DNA of 64,000 bases from positions 74,300,290-74,364,289 of the forward strand of contig NC_092048.1 in NCBI RefSeq assembly GCF_003086295.3, read 5' to 3'. The position numbers and the translations under genes are program-made. Under the pieces are notes generated by a model. It did no database searches. It was not told the origin of the DNA and was given only the letters and a program-made list of their open reading frames with translations. The DNA comes from Arachis hypogaea. Lineage: Eukaryota > Streptophyta > Magnoliopsida > Fabales > Fabaceae. Below, in pieces: positions 11,736-23,667 of this stretch (position 1 is its first letter; every line of letters starts with the position of its first letter).

Positions 11736-13330
11736 GTTATAGATGTTTGGAAAGTTAGAAGATTGACTTAAAACTCAAAAGCCTTATTTTTTGCTAAAAC
11801 AATGGGCTCGAGTCGTGTGCGTACTCTCGCGTACGCAGGCTTTCAGAAATTGGGTTCCGCGTACGCAGGCCTTGTCTCGTGTATGCGAGATTACAAAACA
11901 ATGAGTATAGCTCGCGTCGCACGTGCAAGTCGCATACGCGACACTCCCTTTTGCTCAAAAGCTGTAAAGTCATTAAAAATTAATTTTAAACCCCTAACTT
12001 CCGACGTTCATAACTTCCTCTACAAAACTCCGATTTCCACAAAATTTATATTGTTTTAAATCTATTGAAATTATCTTTAATTTAAACTATATTTCATTTA
12101 AATCCAAAAATTGAGGCTCAAGTTATGATCCGCCGAAGTTCGTTAAAAATATATTTTTACCAAAAACATTCAAAACCTCTATTTTCCAATATTTTATTTT
12201 CAAACCAATGTTTCTCAACCCAAAACAACACCAAGATCCATCTAAAGCATTTTAATACCCTTTTTACCCCTTTCTCAAAATATCAATATCCACTTCTGTC
12301 AAATTCAATCCAACAATTCATAATGATACAACATTTATTCATGATATACTAATACATCATTATCATTTCTTATAATCATTATCAAACCTTGTCAACAACC
12401 AATAATTTACTACATTCTCATCATAAGCTCATGCATGATACACAACAAGAATTACTAAATCACAACAAGTTCACACAATCCAACTTATCCTACGGTCACC
12501 TAGGCTAAGTTTTCACGTTATATTATACGTTATCTATGAGAAACCAAAACCATACCTTGGCCAATTCCTTCCTAATGCCAGAGCACCTCAAATATCTCTG
12601 TTCCTTAAGTGTCCAAAGTCTCGAATCCTCATCGGATGAAAATCTAACCTCCACAGTTCACTTTTTATCCACATATATCACCAAATTTGTCTCCAAAACA
12701 TATATCTCACTCTAATTCCACATAAATACCACAAAAATCAAAATAGGATTCCTAATTATAAATGATTTACAAGAGTTAGTGGTTTTTCATCTAACCAACA
12801 GAAATTTGGGACAAGACCTAGCAAGTCCACAAGGCTAATTTGATCCTAAACACCAAAATTTAACAAAATCTTAACACGTTTACTCAAAGTTTTTGAAATT
12901 AGGAAAGGAAGAACTGAGTATGAAATTGAAATTTTCATACCAAATTATTCAGTGAGTTTTATAGAGAATTTCAAAATGAACACGTGGCCGCTGACGGCTG
13001 GTCAATCGAAGCTCCAGAATGAAAGATACATAGATTTGAATAAAGAACCAAGGGTTTACAAATTTCCCTTGTTCTTCCCCCTTATTTTCCTTGCCCAGTG
13101 TGTTTTCATTATGAGAAGGAAGAAATGGCTGAAGCCATTAAGTGTGAGTGAGTTTGGGTTGCGCCTTGAGCCCTGTTCGGTTCTAGTATAATCGGTTTGG
13201 TCCGTTTGGCCTAATATTGGACCAAATTCTTTAAAATTATTGTCAAAATTCATATTTTAATTATTTTTACCCTTCTAACTTATCAATTTTAACTTCCTAA
13301 TTTATTTAAATAAAAATTAATTTTTTAATT
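11736..13330 (-). mobile_element. Minus-strand long-LTR fragment (unclassified gypsy)
   Basis: No coding signal. Near 11806-11945 it has GCGTACGC-type CpG-rich words repeated (GCGTACGCAGG twice), and on the minus strand the rest resembles the AT-rich body of long plant gypsy LTRs (for example the region 12500-12600 around CATACCTTGGCC). No LTR termini could be fixed. It could also be part of the adjacent Helitron. Confidence 0.4.
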
Positions 13331-13971
13331 AATTATTTATTAATTATCCAGAGTTTATAGAAAACGTCTTAGAAGCTAGGATATGTAATCCCATTAACTG
13401 TCCTAATAGACTCATATGTTGTGCAACCTTTCTGAACAGTTAACAAAATTCTCATATAATAGATATCACCTGTACCCGGTGGAACATAGTTTAACCTCCC
13501 GATAGAATACCCTCTCTTGCGTAGATATCATTCCCTTTTTTCTCTATCATAAATTGATTTGGAAACTCAACATACGTTAAAGTTTGACCTACTTTAAATT
13601 TTTTGTTGGCCTCCATCCGTGCTAAGGACATCGTACCTTTTCCATTTTCTTATTCCATGATTTTCTCAAGATTTTCATCATTTTTAAAGATGATATTTTA
13701 ATTTCCAAGCAAATGAAAGGTTAATCTTATCACTGAAGGCAATCTCCGATGAATATCATAAGCCAAAGTTCTCAACACAGCCTCATGTGCAGATAAATAC
13801 CCACAATTATAAAATTGTTTGATCTCATAATAATTTGAGAATCCTCTCCACTAAAAGCCTCCTTTGAAACCTCAATTGTCACCTTGTCTGGACCTTTATT
13901 CACGTACTTAAACAAATATTTAATAGTATTTGACTTGTTGTAATACTCTACGTTAACATGCGCTTGATAAG
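13331..13971 (-). pseudogene. Helitron replicase/helicase remnant, downstream half
   Basis: Read on the minus strand from 13971 down, with two or three frame changes, it gives peptides typical of plant Helitron proteins in the expected order: [20 protein letters not shown] then [86 protein letters not shown]. These belong to the stretch between the Rep domain and the PIF1-like helicase. Stops and frameshifts show it is dead. The upstream half continues at 25217-25466; element A lies between, flanked by ATAAG. Confidence 0.88.
13967..13971 (+). repeat. Target-site duplication ATAAG, left copy
   Basis: ATAAG directly precedes the 5' LTR start and recurs at 25217-25221 directly after the 3' LTR end. 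Removing element A plus one copy restores the Helitron reading frame across the site. Confidence 0.95.
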
Positions 13972-15511
13972 TGATGAGCGGATAATTTATACGCTTTTTT
14001 GCATTGTTTTTAGGTAGTTTTTAGTATAATTTAATTAGTTTTTACTATGTTTTTATTAGTTTTCAAGCAAAATTCACATTTCTGGACTTTACTATGAGTT
14101 TGTGTATTTTTCTGTTATTTCAGGTATTTTTTGGCTGAAATTGAGGGACCTGAGCAAAATCTGATTCAGATGCTAAAAAAGGACTGCAGATGTTGTTGGA
14201 TTCTGACCTCCCTGCACTCGAAATGGATTTTCTGGAGTTACAGAAACCCAAATGGTGCTCTCTCAATTGCGTTGCAAAGTAGACATCCAGGGCTTTCCAG
14301 AAATATATAATAGTTCATACTTTGTCAGAGTTTTGATGATGCAAACTGGTGTTTAAACACCGACTTCCTGCCCTATTCTGAAGTTAAATGCCAGAAACAT
14401 GTTGCAAAGTGGAGTTAAACGCCAGAAACAAGTTACAAACTGGCATTCAACTCCAAGAGAAGCCTCTACACATGTAAAGCTCAATGCTCAGCCCAAGCAC
14501 ACACCAAGTGGGCGCCAAAAGTGGATTTCTTCACTTAGTTACTTATTTTCTGTAACCCTAGCTACTAGTTTAGTATAAAAACAACTTTTAGAGACTTACT
14601 ATGTACCTCATGATATTTTACACGTTTCATATTGTATTTCTGATGGCATGAGTCTCTAAACCCCATGGTTGGGGGTGAGGAGTTCTGCTGTGTTTCGATG
14701 AATTAATGCAATTACTACTATTTTTCATTCAATCACGCTTGTTTCTATTCTAAGATATCCACTCGCACTTCACTCTGATGAATGTGATGATCCGTGACAC
14801 TCATCATCATTCTCACCTATGAACGCGTGCCTGACAACCACCTCCGTTCTATCTGCATTAGCTTGAGTGTGTATCTCTTAGCCTCCTGGTTCACGATCAG
14901 AGTCTTCGTGGTATAGGCTAGAATTATTGGCGGCCATTCTTGAGATCCGGAAAGTCTAAACCTTGTCTGTGGTATTTCGAGTAGGATCTGGGAAGGGATG
15001 ACTGTGACGAGCTTTAAACTCACGAGTGTTGGGCGTAGTGACAGACGCAAAAGAATCAATGGATTCTATTCCAACATGAGTGAGAACCGACAGATGATTA
15101 GCCATGCGGTGACAGTTCATTTGGACCATTTTCACTGAAAGGATGGATGGTAGCTATTGACAACAGTGATCCACCAACATACAGCTTGCCATGGAAGAAA
15201 CCTTGCGTGCATGAAGAAGAAGACAGTAGGAAAGCAGAGATTCGGAAGACAGAGCATCTCCAAATCCTCAATCTGTTCTCCATTACTGCATAATAAGTAT
15301 TATTTAATTTATGCTATTTACTCCTCATAAACACAATCACTTTTATTACTAATTTCCTGACTAAGAATTACAAAATAACCATAGCTTGCTTCAAGCCAAC
15401 AATCTCCGTGGGATCGACCCTTACTCACGTAAGGTATTACTTGGACGACCCAGTGCACTTGTTGGTTAGTTGTACGGAATTACAAAAGTGTGATTGTGAT
15501 TTCATACACCA
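13972..15511 (+). repeat. 5' LTR of element A
   Basis: It begins TGATGAGCGG and ends CATACACCA six bases before the PBS. It contains palindromic GGCGTT/AACGCC words at 14343-14455, the GACATC hairpin at 14271-14300, and a conserved stretch CTCCGTGGGATCGACCC near 15404-15420. Modest divergence from the 3' LTR indicates an insertion that is not recent. Confidence 0.93.
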
Positions 15512-15517
15512 AGTTTT

Positions 15518-15535
15518 TGGTGCCGTTGCCGGGGA
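15518..15535 (+). other. Primer-binding site, tRNA-Asp type
   Basis: TGGTGCCGTTGCCGGGGA is complementary to the 3' end of plant tRNA-Asp with one G-U type mismatch; typical of Athila elements. Confidence 0.9.
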
Positions 15536-16684
15536 TTATTCGAGTTTGGACAATTGACGGTTTATTTTGTTATTTAGATTAGGAATAATTTATTTTTGTT
15601 GGTTTAGAGTCACTAGAATTGCATCTGCTATTTTCCTTTCAAAAATACTATTTTTCTTTATTAATTTTTAATTTTTCTTTGAGTCTTCTGTTTGAGTTTA
15701 GATTCATATTTTAAGTTTGGTGTCAATTGCATGTTTTTATTTTCCTTTAAATTTTCGAATTTGTGTTCATTATTTTTTTTTCTCTTGATCTTCAAGTTGT
15801 TCTTGCTATTTTTCTTGTTTGATCTTTAGTTTTTCCTTGTTTTTATTTTTCTTGTTTTTATTTCTCTTGATTTTATTTCTCTTGATCTTTATTTTATATA
15901 CATTGAATACCTTTTTTTAAAACACCTTAAATTTATAGCTCAGTTGGCTAGAGTGTTGTGCTTATGTTCTTGGTAATTGGGTATCTTCCTTTTAAAACTT
16001 TTTTAAAAATAATTTTTCTTTGATTAAATCTTGTGTCAAACTTTTAAGTTTGGTGTTCTCTTGTTATTTTTCTTTAATTTTCGAAAATTTATTTTTAGGT
16101 TTCCAAAAGTTTTAAGTTTGGTGTTCTTTTTATGTTCTTGAGTCTTTGAATTTTATTCTTGTTGTTCTTGTGAGTCTTCAAGGTGTTCTTGAGTCTTCTT
16201 TGTATTTTGATCTTAAAATTTTTAAGTTTGGTGTTCCCTGGTGTTTTCCCTCCAAAATTTTCGAAAAACAAGGAGCATTAGATCTAAAAATTTTAAGTCT
16301 TGTGTCTTTTGTGTGTTCTTCTCTTTCCTCATAAAATTCAAAAATAAAAAAAAATATCCTTTCCTTTAATTGCTCATAATTTTCGAATTCATTAGGTTGA
16401 TTTGATCAAAATTTTTAAAATCATATCTTTTTCAAAATCTTATCTTATCTTTTCCAATCTCAAATTTTAAAATCATACCTTTTTCAAATCTTTTTAATTT
16501 ATTTCTTATTTTAATTTTCAATTTCCTTTTTTATCTATTTTTCTAATTTTCGAAATTATAGTTAATTTTTTTAATTTTTTTATTTTATTTTATTTTCCTT
16601 TTAATTTTCGGTATTCAAAAAAAATATTTAAAAAAATAAATTTTTTTTATATTTTACAATCCACATCATCTCCCTTTCTCCATC
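15536..16684 (+). other. Leader of element A
   Basis: AT-rich, no coding potential. The word TTAAGTTTGGTGT occurs at about 15711, 16044, 16112 and 16222, the same word that ends the interior just before the 3' LTR. A tRNA-like D-arm lies at 15936-15953. Confidence 0.75.
15930..15970 (+). other. tRNA-like 5' fragment with A-box
   Basis: TAGCTCAGTTGGCTAGAG at 15936-15953 is a textbook tRNA D-arm/A-box. The following bases do not form a clear anticodon arm and no T-arm follows, so it is not a functional tRNA gene. It may be a captured 5' tRNA half. Confidence 0.45.
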
Positions 16685-18560
16685 ATGGATCTAAGTGGAA
16701 GTGAACAGTCCAGAAGGACTCTGGGGTCATATGCTAACGCCATTACTGTTGCATATGGGAGTAGCATCTGTATACCTCCCATCAAAGCAAGCAGTTTTGA
16801 GCTAAATCCTCAGCTCATTGTCATGGTGCAGCAAAATTGCCAGTATTCCGGTCTTCCACAGGAAGAACCCACGGAGTTTCTGGCGTAGTTCTTGCAAATT
16901 GCTGACATAGTGCATGACAATGAGGTAGATCAGGATGTATACAGACTGTTATTATTTCTGTTTGCTGTAAAATATCAAGCTAAGAGGTGGTTAAATAACC
17001 AACCCACAGCAAGCATAAGAACATGGAAACAGTTATCAGACAAATTCCTGAATCAATATTTCCCTCCAAAAAGGATGACACAGCTAAGGCTGGACATCCA
17101 AGGCTTTAAACAAGAGGATGATGAATCCCTTTATAACGCCTAGGAGAGGTACAGAGGGATGCTAAGGAAATGCCCCTCTGAAATATTTTCAGAGTGGGTG
17201 CAATTAGACATCTTCTACTATGGGCTTACAGAAAAAGCTCAGATATCTCTAGACCACTCAGCTGGTGGATCTATACACATGAGAAAGACTATTGAAGAGG
17301 CTCAAGAGCTTATTGATATAGTTGCTAGAAATCAGCATCTGTACATAAGTAATGAGTCCTCCATGAAAGAAGAAGCTAAGGAAGTGTCAACTGACTTTAG
17401 TCCTCAGGAACAAGTTGCTGAACTCAATCAGCAACTATTTTCTATAACAAGGCAGTTAGCAGAATTTAAGGAGATGCTACAAGAGACCAGAATTGCTAAC
17501 AAGGATATGGAATCACAATTGAATCAGACAAAATAGCAGTTATTAAAACAGATAACAGAGGAGTGCCAAGCAGTTCAATTAAGAAGTGGAAAAACGTTAA
17601 ATACTCCAACTCAAAGCAGCAGAAAGCCAAGAAAAGAACAGCTGATAGAGGATGAGCAACCTGCTACCCAAAATCCCTCTAAAGACAGTAAGAGCCCAGA
17701 GAGGAATATGTCTGGTGATCAAACGCCAAAAATAGGTGAAAATTTGGCGTTAAACTCCAATTCCATGTCTAATTCTGGCGTTCAAACGCCAGAAAAGGGT
17801 AGAAATCTGGCATTAAACGCCCAATCCATGTCCAGTTCTAGCGTTCAAATGCCAGTGAGGGATCAGACACCTGCAAGTGCTGATACTAACTCCCTCAAGA
17901 AGGCTTCTCAACCTGCCTCTGTAGAAAACAAACCTACAGCAACTAAGGTTGAAGAATATAAAGCCAAAATACCTTATTCTCAGAAACTCCGCCAAGCGGA
18001 ACAGGATAAACAATTTGCTCGCTTTGAAGACTATCTCAGGACTCTTGAAATAAAGATTCTGTTTGCAGAGGCACTTGAGCAAATACCCTCTTATGCTAAG
18101 TTCATGAAAGAGATCTTAAGTCATAAGAAGGATTGGAGATAAACAGAAAAAGTTTTTCTCATTGAAGAGTGCAGTGCAATCATCCTAACAAACTTACCAG
18201 AGAAGCTTAAGGATCCCGGAAGCTTTATGATACCATGCACACTAGAGGGTACTTATACCAAGACAGCTCTATGTGATCTTGGGGCAAGTATCAATCTAAT
18301 CCCTACATCCACTATCAGAAAGCTTGGCTTGGTTGAAGAGGTCAAACCAACCCGGATCTGTCTTCAACTTGCTAATGGCACCATTAAATATCCATCAGGC
18401 ATAATTGAGGACATGATTGTCAAGGTTGGGCCATTTGCCTTTTCCACTGACTTTGTAGTGCTGGAAATAGAGGAGCATAAAAATGCAACTCTCATTTTAG
18501 GAAGACCCTTCCTAGCAAATGGACGAACCCTCATTGATGTCCAAAAAGGGGAAGTGACTT
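16685..18560 (+). pseudogene. gag: gag-protease pseudogene of element A
   Basis: One frame from the ATG at 16685, interrupted by stops at 16886 (TAG), 17141 (TAG), 17534 (TAG) and 18140 (TAA); each replaces a codon one transition or transversion away in the element 1 copy (CAG, TGG, CAA, GAA). Gag core motifs: AKRWLNNQP near 16980, SEIFSEWVQLDIFYYGL near 17180. The linker region 17700-17860 carries the palindrome as GVQTP/LALNA repeats. The aspartic protease motif DLGASINLIP lies near 18278, followed by ATLILGRPFL near 18490. A one-base loss near 18558 shifts the frame, after which pol continues in frame +1. Confidence 0.92.
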
Positions 18561-21500
18561 AAGAGTCAATGAGGACGAGTTCAAGCTGAATGACGTTGAG
18601 GCAATGAAGCATCCAGACACATCAAAAGACTGCATGCGTGTTGATATTATTGACTCCCTGGTAGAAGAGATCAACATGGCTAAGAGTCTCGAATCAGAGC
18701 TAGAAGATATCTTTAAAGATGTCCAGCCTGATCTGAAGGAATCAGAGGAAATAAAAGAGCCTCTGAAAATTCCTCAGGAAGAGGAGAAACCTCCTAAACC
18801 CGAGCTTAAACCACTACCATCATCCCTGAAATACGCATTTCTGGGAGAAAGTGATACTTTTCCGGTGATCATAAACTCTGCTTTAAATCCACAGGAAGAG
18901 AAAGCACTACTTCAAGTGCTAAGGACGCACAAGGCAGCTCTTGGGTGGTCCATAAGTGATCTTAAGGGCATCAGCCCAGCAAGATGCATGCACAAGATCC
19001 TATTGGAGGACGATGCTAAGCCAGTGGTTCAACCACAGAGGCGGCTAAATCTAGCCATGAAGGAGGTGGTGCAGAAAGAGGTCACCAAGTTACTGGAGGC
19101 TGGGATTATTTATCCCATTTCTGATAGCCCCTGGGTGAGCCCTGTCCAAGTTATCCCCAAGAAAGGAGGCATGACAGTGGTTCATAATGAAAAGAATGAA
19201 CTGGTTTCTACAAGAACAGTTACAAGGTGGCGTATGTGTATTGACTACAGAAGGCTAAATACAGCCACCAGGAAAGATCACTTTCCTTTACCATTCATAG
19301 ACCAGATGCTAGAGAGACTAGCAGGTTATGAATACTACTGCTTTTTGGATGGCTATTCAGGTTACAACCAAATTGCAGTAGATCCTCAGGACCAAGAGAA
19401 AACAATATTCACATGTCCTTCTGGAGTGTTTGCTTACAGAAGAAGGATGCCTTTTGGTCTGTACAATGCACCTGCAACCTTTTAGAGGTGCATGCTCTCT
19501 ATCTTCTCTGATATGGTAGAGAAATTTCTGGAAGTCTTCATGGATGACTTTTCAGTATTTGGAGACTCATTCAGCTCCTGCCTTGACCATTTAGCACTTG
19601 TTCTGAAAAGATGCCAAGAGACCAACCTAGTTTTAAACTGGGAAAAATGTCACTTTATGGTGACTGAAGGAATTTTCCTTGGGCATAAAATTTCAAACAA
19701 GGGAATAGAAGTGGATCAAGCTAAAGTGGAAGTAATTGAAAAATTACCACCACCTGCCAATGTTAAGGCAATCAGAAGCTTTCTGGGGCATGCAGGATTC
19801 TATAGAAGGTTTATAAAGGATTTTTCAAAAATTGCAAAACTTCTGAGTAACCTATTAGCTGTTGACACACCATTTGTGTTTGACAAAGAGTGTCTGCAGG
19901 CGTTTGAAACTCTGAAAGCTAAGATGGTCACAGTACCAGTTATTTCTGCACCAGACTGGACATTACCATTCGAACTAATGTGTGATGCCAGTGACCATGC
20001 CGTTGGTGCAGTACTGTGACAGAGGCATAACAAGCTTCTGCATGTCATTTATTATGCTAGCCGTGTTTTAAATGATGCCCAGAAAAATTAAATAACCACA
20101 GAAAAGGAATTGCTTGCAGTGGTTTATGCCATTGACAAGTTTAGATCATACTTAGTAGGATCAAAAGTGATTGTGTACACTGACCATGCTGCTCTTAAAT
20201 ATCTACTCACAAAGCAGGATTCAAAACCCAGGCTCATAAGATGGGTGTTGCTTCTGCAAGAGTTTGATATATAAATAAGAGACAGAAAAGGGACAGAGAA
20301 CCAAGTGGCTGATCATCTGTCCCAGATAGAACCAGTAGAAGGGGCATCCTTCCCCTCTATTAAGATCTCTGAAACCTTTCTGGATGAGCAATTGTTTGCC
20401 ATTCTGGAAACACTATGGTTTGCAGACATTACAAACTATAAAGCTGCAAGATTCATACCCAAGGAGTACAGCAGGCAACAAAAGAAAAAATTAATTACTG
20501 ATGCAAAGTACTACCTGTGGGATGAACCATATCTCTTTAAGAGATGTGCAGACGGAATAATCTGTAGGTGTGTGCCTAGAGAAGAAGCACAGAAGATCCT
20601 ATGGCATTGTCATGGATCACAATATGGAGGACATTTCGGAGGTGGGAGAACAGCCACAAAAGTCCTCCAATGTGGCTTCTACTGGCCCACTCTCTATAAA
20701 GACTCCCGAGAGTTTGTGCGTAACTGTGACAGCTGCCAGAGAGCTGGTAATCTGCCTCATAGTTACGCCATGCCTCAGCAAGGGATCTTAGAGATTGAGT
20801 TGTTTGACGTATGGGTATTGACTTCATGGGGCCTTTCCCACCATCATACTCAAACACTTATATTCTGGTGGCAGTCGACTATGTATCCAAATGGGTAGAA
20901 GCCATTGCAACACCCACCAATGATACTAAGACAGTGCTGAAGTTCCTCCAGAAACATATCTTCAGCAGGTTTGGTGTCCCTAGAGCACTAATCAGTGATG
21001 GAGGCACTCACTTCTACAACAAACAGCTTTACTCTGCTATGGTCCGATATGGAATTAGCCACAAGGTGGCAACTCCATATCATCCACAGACAAATGGGCA
21101 AGCTGAAGTCTCTAATAGAGAACTAAAAAGAATCCTGGAATAGACTGTAAGTACCCGTAGAAAGGATTGGGCAAGAAGCTTGGATGACGCTCTGTGGGCA
21201 TACAGAACAGCATTCAAGAATCCTATAGGGACCTCTACATACCAGCTTGTGTATGGTAAGGCCTGTCATCTGCCCATGAAACTGGAGCATAAGGCCTACT
21301 GGGCAACCAGGTTCCTAAACTTTGATGCCAAATTAGCTGGAGAAAAAAGATTGCTCCAGCTGAATGAGCTAGAGGAATTCAGACTCACTGCTTTCAAAAA
21401 TGCCAAGCTTTACGAAGAGAAAACAAAAATGTGGCATGACAGAAAGTTGTCATCTAGAGTCTTTGAACCAGGACAGAATGTTCTGTTGTTTAACTCTAGG

Positions 21501-21692
21501 CTCAGATTATTCCCCGGGAAACTAAAATCCCGGTGGAGGGGACCATATGTGATTATAAGTGTGTCACCATATGGCTATGTGGAGCTTCAAGACATTGATT
21601 CTAATAAGAAGTTCATTGTTAATGGACAAAGAGTCAAGCATTATCTTGAAGGCAATGTTGAGCAAGAATGCTCAAAGCTGAGACTATATTAA
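18559..21692 (+). pseudogene. pol: pol pseudogene of element A: RT, RNase H, integrase
   Basis: Reverse transcriptase: FLDGYSGYNQI near 19342 and the catalytic FMDD at about 19538. RNase H: CDASDHAVGAVL at 19981 and [11 protein letters not shown] near 20180. Integrase: an HHCC zinc finger (20607-20745, ending CDSCQR), then the catalytic triad D (20820), D (20997), E (21105) with 35 residues between the last two; the C-terminal part (GPYVIISVSPYG) ends at 21692. There is no chromodomain. Lesions: in-frame stops at 19483, 20017, 20089, 20272 and 21141, and a one-base deletion near 20810 that moves the reading frame. Protease, RT, RNase H and integrase would be cut from a Gag-Pol precursor in the cytoplasmic particle. 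Confidence 0.93.
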
Positions 21693-21734
21693 AAGCTCAG
21701 TAAGGTCCAGCTAAAGACAATAAAGAAGCGCTTA

Positions 21735-21750
21735 TTGGGAGGCAGCCCAA
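21735..21750 (+). other. Conserved post-pol hairpin
   Basis: TTGGGAGGCAGCCCAA folds as TTGGG/CCCAA. It lies 43 bases after the pol stop, preceded by GAAGCGCTTA. Equivalent hairpins follow the coding regions of elements 3, C and G. Confidence 0.75.
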
Positions 21751-21888
21751 TTTTTACTTATCTATGTTAATTTTCTGTTTTCCATTTTTATTTTATATTT
21801 TCTTTAGGATGATGATCATGTGGAGTCACAAAAATCAAAGCAAAATCAAAAACAGCATTAAAACAGCTCATCCTAGAGGAAGAGCTTA

Positions 21889-22092
21889 CTGGCGTTTAAA
21901 CGCCAGTAAGAAGCATCAGACTGGCGTTTAACGCCAGAAAGAAGCATCAAGCTGGCATTAAATGCCAGAAATAAGCTACAATCTGGCGTTTAACGCCAGA
22001 AACAAGCACCAACTTGGCGTTAAACGCCAAAAAAGGGAGAAAAGCTGGCGTTTAACGCCAGAAACAAGCAACAGTCTGGCGTTAAACGCCAG
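21889..22092 (+). repeat. Array of seven GGCGTT..AACGCC palindromes
   Basis: Seven units of CTGGCGTTTAACGCCAG or variants, about 31 bp apart, separated by AAGAAGCATCA-like spacers. One unit has both arms changed (GGCATT/AATGCC). The family motif also occurs in the LTRs and inside gag. Confidence 0.92.
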
Positions 22093-22383
22093 GATTGCAC
22101 TCTAAGGGCATTTACACGCCTAAATGGAGCAGGAATGCTAAGTCTTTGACCCCTCAGGATCTGTGGACCCCACAAGATTCCCACCTACCCCACCTTCTTT
22201 TCCATACCATCTTCACCACTCACATCCATCCATCATAAACCCCTCATACACACTATCAACCTCCCTTGGCCGATCCCACCACACATCTCCATCTCCTCCT
22301 TTCTTTCTTCTTTTGCTTGAGGACGAGCAAACATTTTAAGTTTGGTGTGGAAAAAGCCCCGCTTTTTAATTCTCCATAACCAT

Positions 22384-22514
22384 ATGGCACCTTCCATGAG
22401 ATTAGAGAAGATCAAAGAGCTATGAGGGAGGAGCAACAAAGGCAAGGAAAAGACATAGAGGAGCTCAAGAGCACCATTGGTTCTTCAAGAGGAAGAAGAC
22501 GCCACCCTTACTAA
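22384..22514 (+). pseudogene. Relic of a third ORF, C-terminal coiled coil
   Basis: An ATGGCACC start remnant at 22384 is joined by an apparent internal deletion to a frame (22398-22514) reading EIREDQRAMREEQQRQGKD and continuing IEELKSTIGSSRG to a TAA. The same coiled-coil tail occurs at 59161-59265 in element 3. The ORF sits where Athila elements have an envelope-like or unknown third ORF. Confidence 0.55.
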
Positions 22515-23650
22515 GGTGGATCCGTTCCTTAATCTCCTTGTCTATTTATTTTTCTGTTTTTGTTCTCTATGCTTTATGTTTATTTATGTTTGTGTCTTTC
22601 TTACATGATCATTAGTGTCTAGTGTCTATGCCTTAAAGCTATGAATGTCCTATGAATCCATCACCTTTCTTAAATGAAAAATGTTTTTAATCACAAAAGA
22701 ACAAGAAGTACATGATTTTGAATTCATCCTTGAAATTAGTTTAATTATTTTGATGTGGTGACAATACTTTTTGTTTCTCTGAATGAATGCTTGAACAATG
22801 CATATGTCTTTTGAATTTGTTGTTTATGAATGTTAAAATTGTTGGCTCTTGAAAGAATGATGAAAAAGGAGAAATGTTATTTGATAATCTGAGAAATCAT
22901 AAAATTGATTCTTGAAGCAAGAAAAAGCAGTGAAAAGCAAAAGCTTGCGAAAACAAATGGTGAAAAAAAAAGAGAAAAAGAAAAAGCAATCAGAAAAAGC
23001 CAAGAGCTCTTTAAACCAAAAGGCAAAAGCAAAAATCCAGTAACCCTTTAAACCAAAAGGCAAGAGTAAAATAAAAAGGATCCAAGGCTTTGAGCATTAA
23101 TGGATATGAGGGCCCAAAAGAATAAAATCCTGGCCTAAGTGGCTAAACCAAGCTGTCCCTAACCATGTGCTTGTGGCGTGAAGGTGTCAAGTGAAAAGCT
23201 TGAGACTGAGCGGTTAAAGTCGTGATCCAAAGCAAAAAAAAAAGAGTGTGCTTAAGAACCCTGGACACCTCTAATTGGGGACTCTAGCAAAGCTGAGTCA
23301 CAATCTAAAAAGGTTCACCCAGTTATGTGTCTGTGGCATTTATGTATCCGGTGGTAATACTGGAAAACAAAGTGCTTAGGGCCACGACCAAGACTCAGAA
23401 AATAGCTGTGTTCAAGAATCAACGTACTGAACTAGGAGAATCAATAACACTATCTAAATTCTGAGTTCCTATAGATGCCAATCATTCTGAACTTCAAAGG
23501 ATAAAGTGAGATGTCAAAACTGTTCAGAGGCAAAAAGCTACGAGTCCCGCTCATCTAATTGGAGCTAAGTTTCATTGATACTTTGGAATTTATAGTATAT
23601 TCTCTTCTTTTTATCCTCTTTTATTTTTAGCTGCTTGGGGACAAGCAACA
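22515..23650 (+). other. 3' untranslated region of element A
   Basis: No coding signal. The segment 22600-23640 is closely matched by 59350-60370 of element 3, including an A-rich tract (22960-22990) and the stretch around CCTGGCCTAAG.GGCT. Strong conservation between different elements suggests use in replication, packaging or RNA processing; no known structure was recognised. Confidence 0.7.
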
Positions 23651-23667
23651 ATTTAAGTTTGGTGTTG
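23651..23667 (+). other. PPT-position sequence of element A
   Basis: ATTTAAGTTTGGTGTTG directly abuts the 3' LTR. It is not strongly purine-rich for a polypurine tract, but the same sequence occupies this position in elements 3 and C. Confidence 0.6.

Noticed and set aside
15930..15970. Functional tRNA gene
   Set aside because: Only the D-arm is convincing; no anticodon arm, T-arm or acceptor pairing.
18550..18565. Programmed -1 frameshift between protease and RT of element A
   Set aside because: No slippery heptamer or downstream structure seen; a one-base loss in an already decayed element is simpler.
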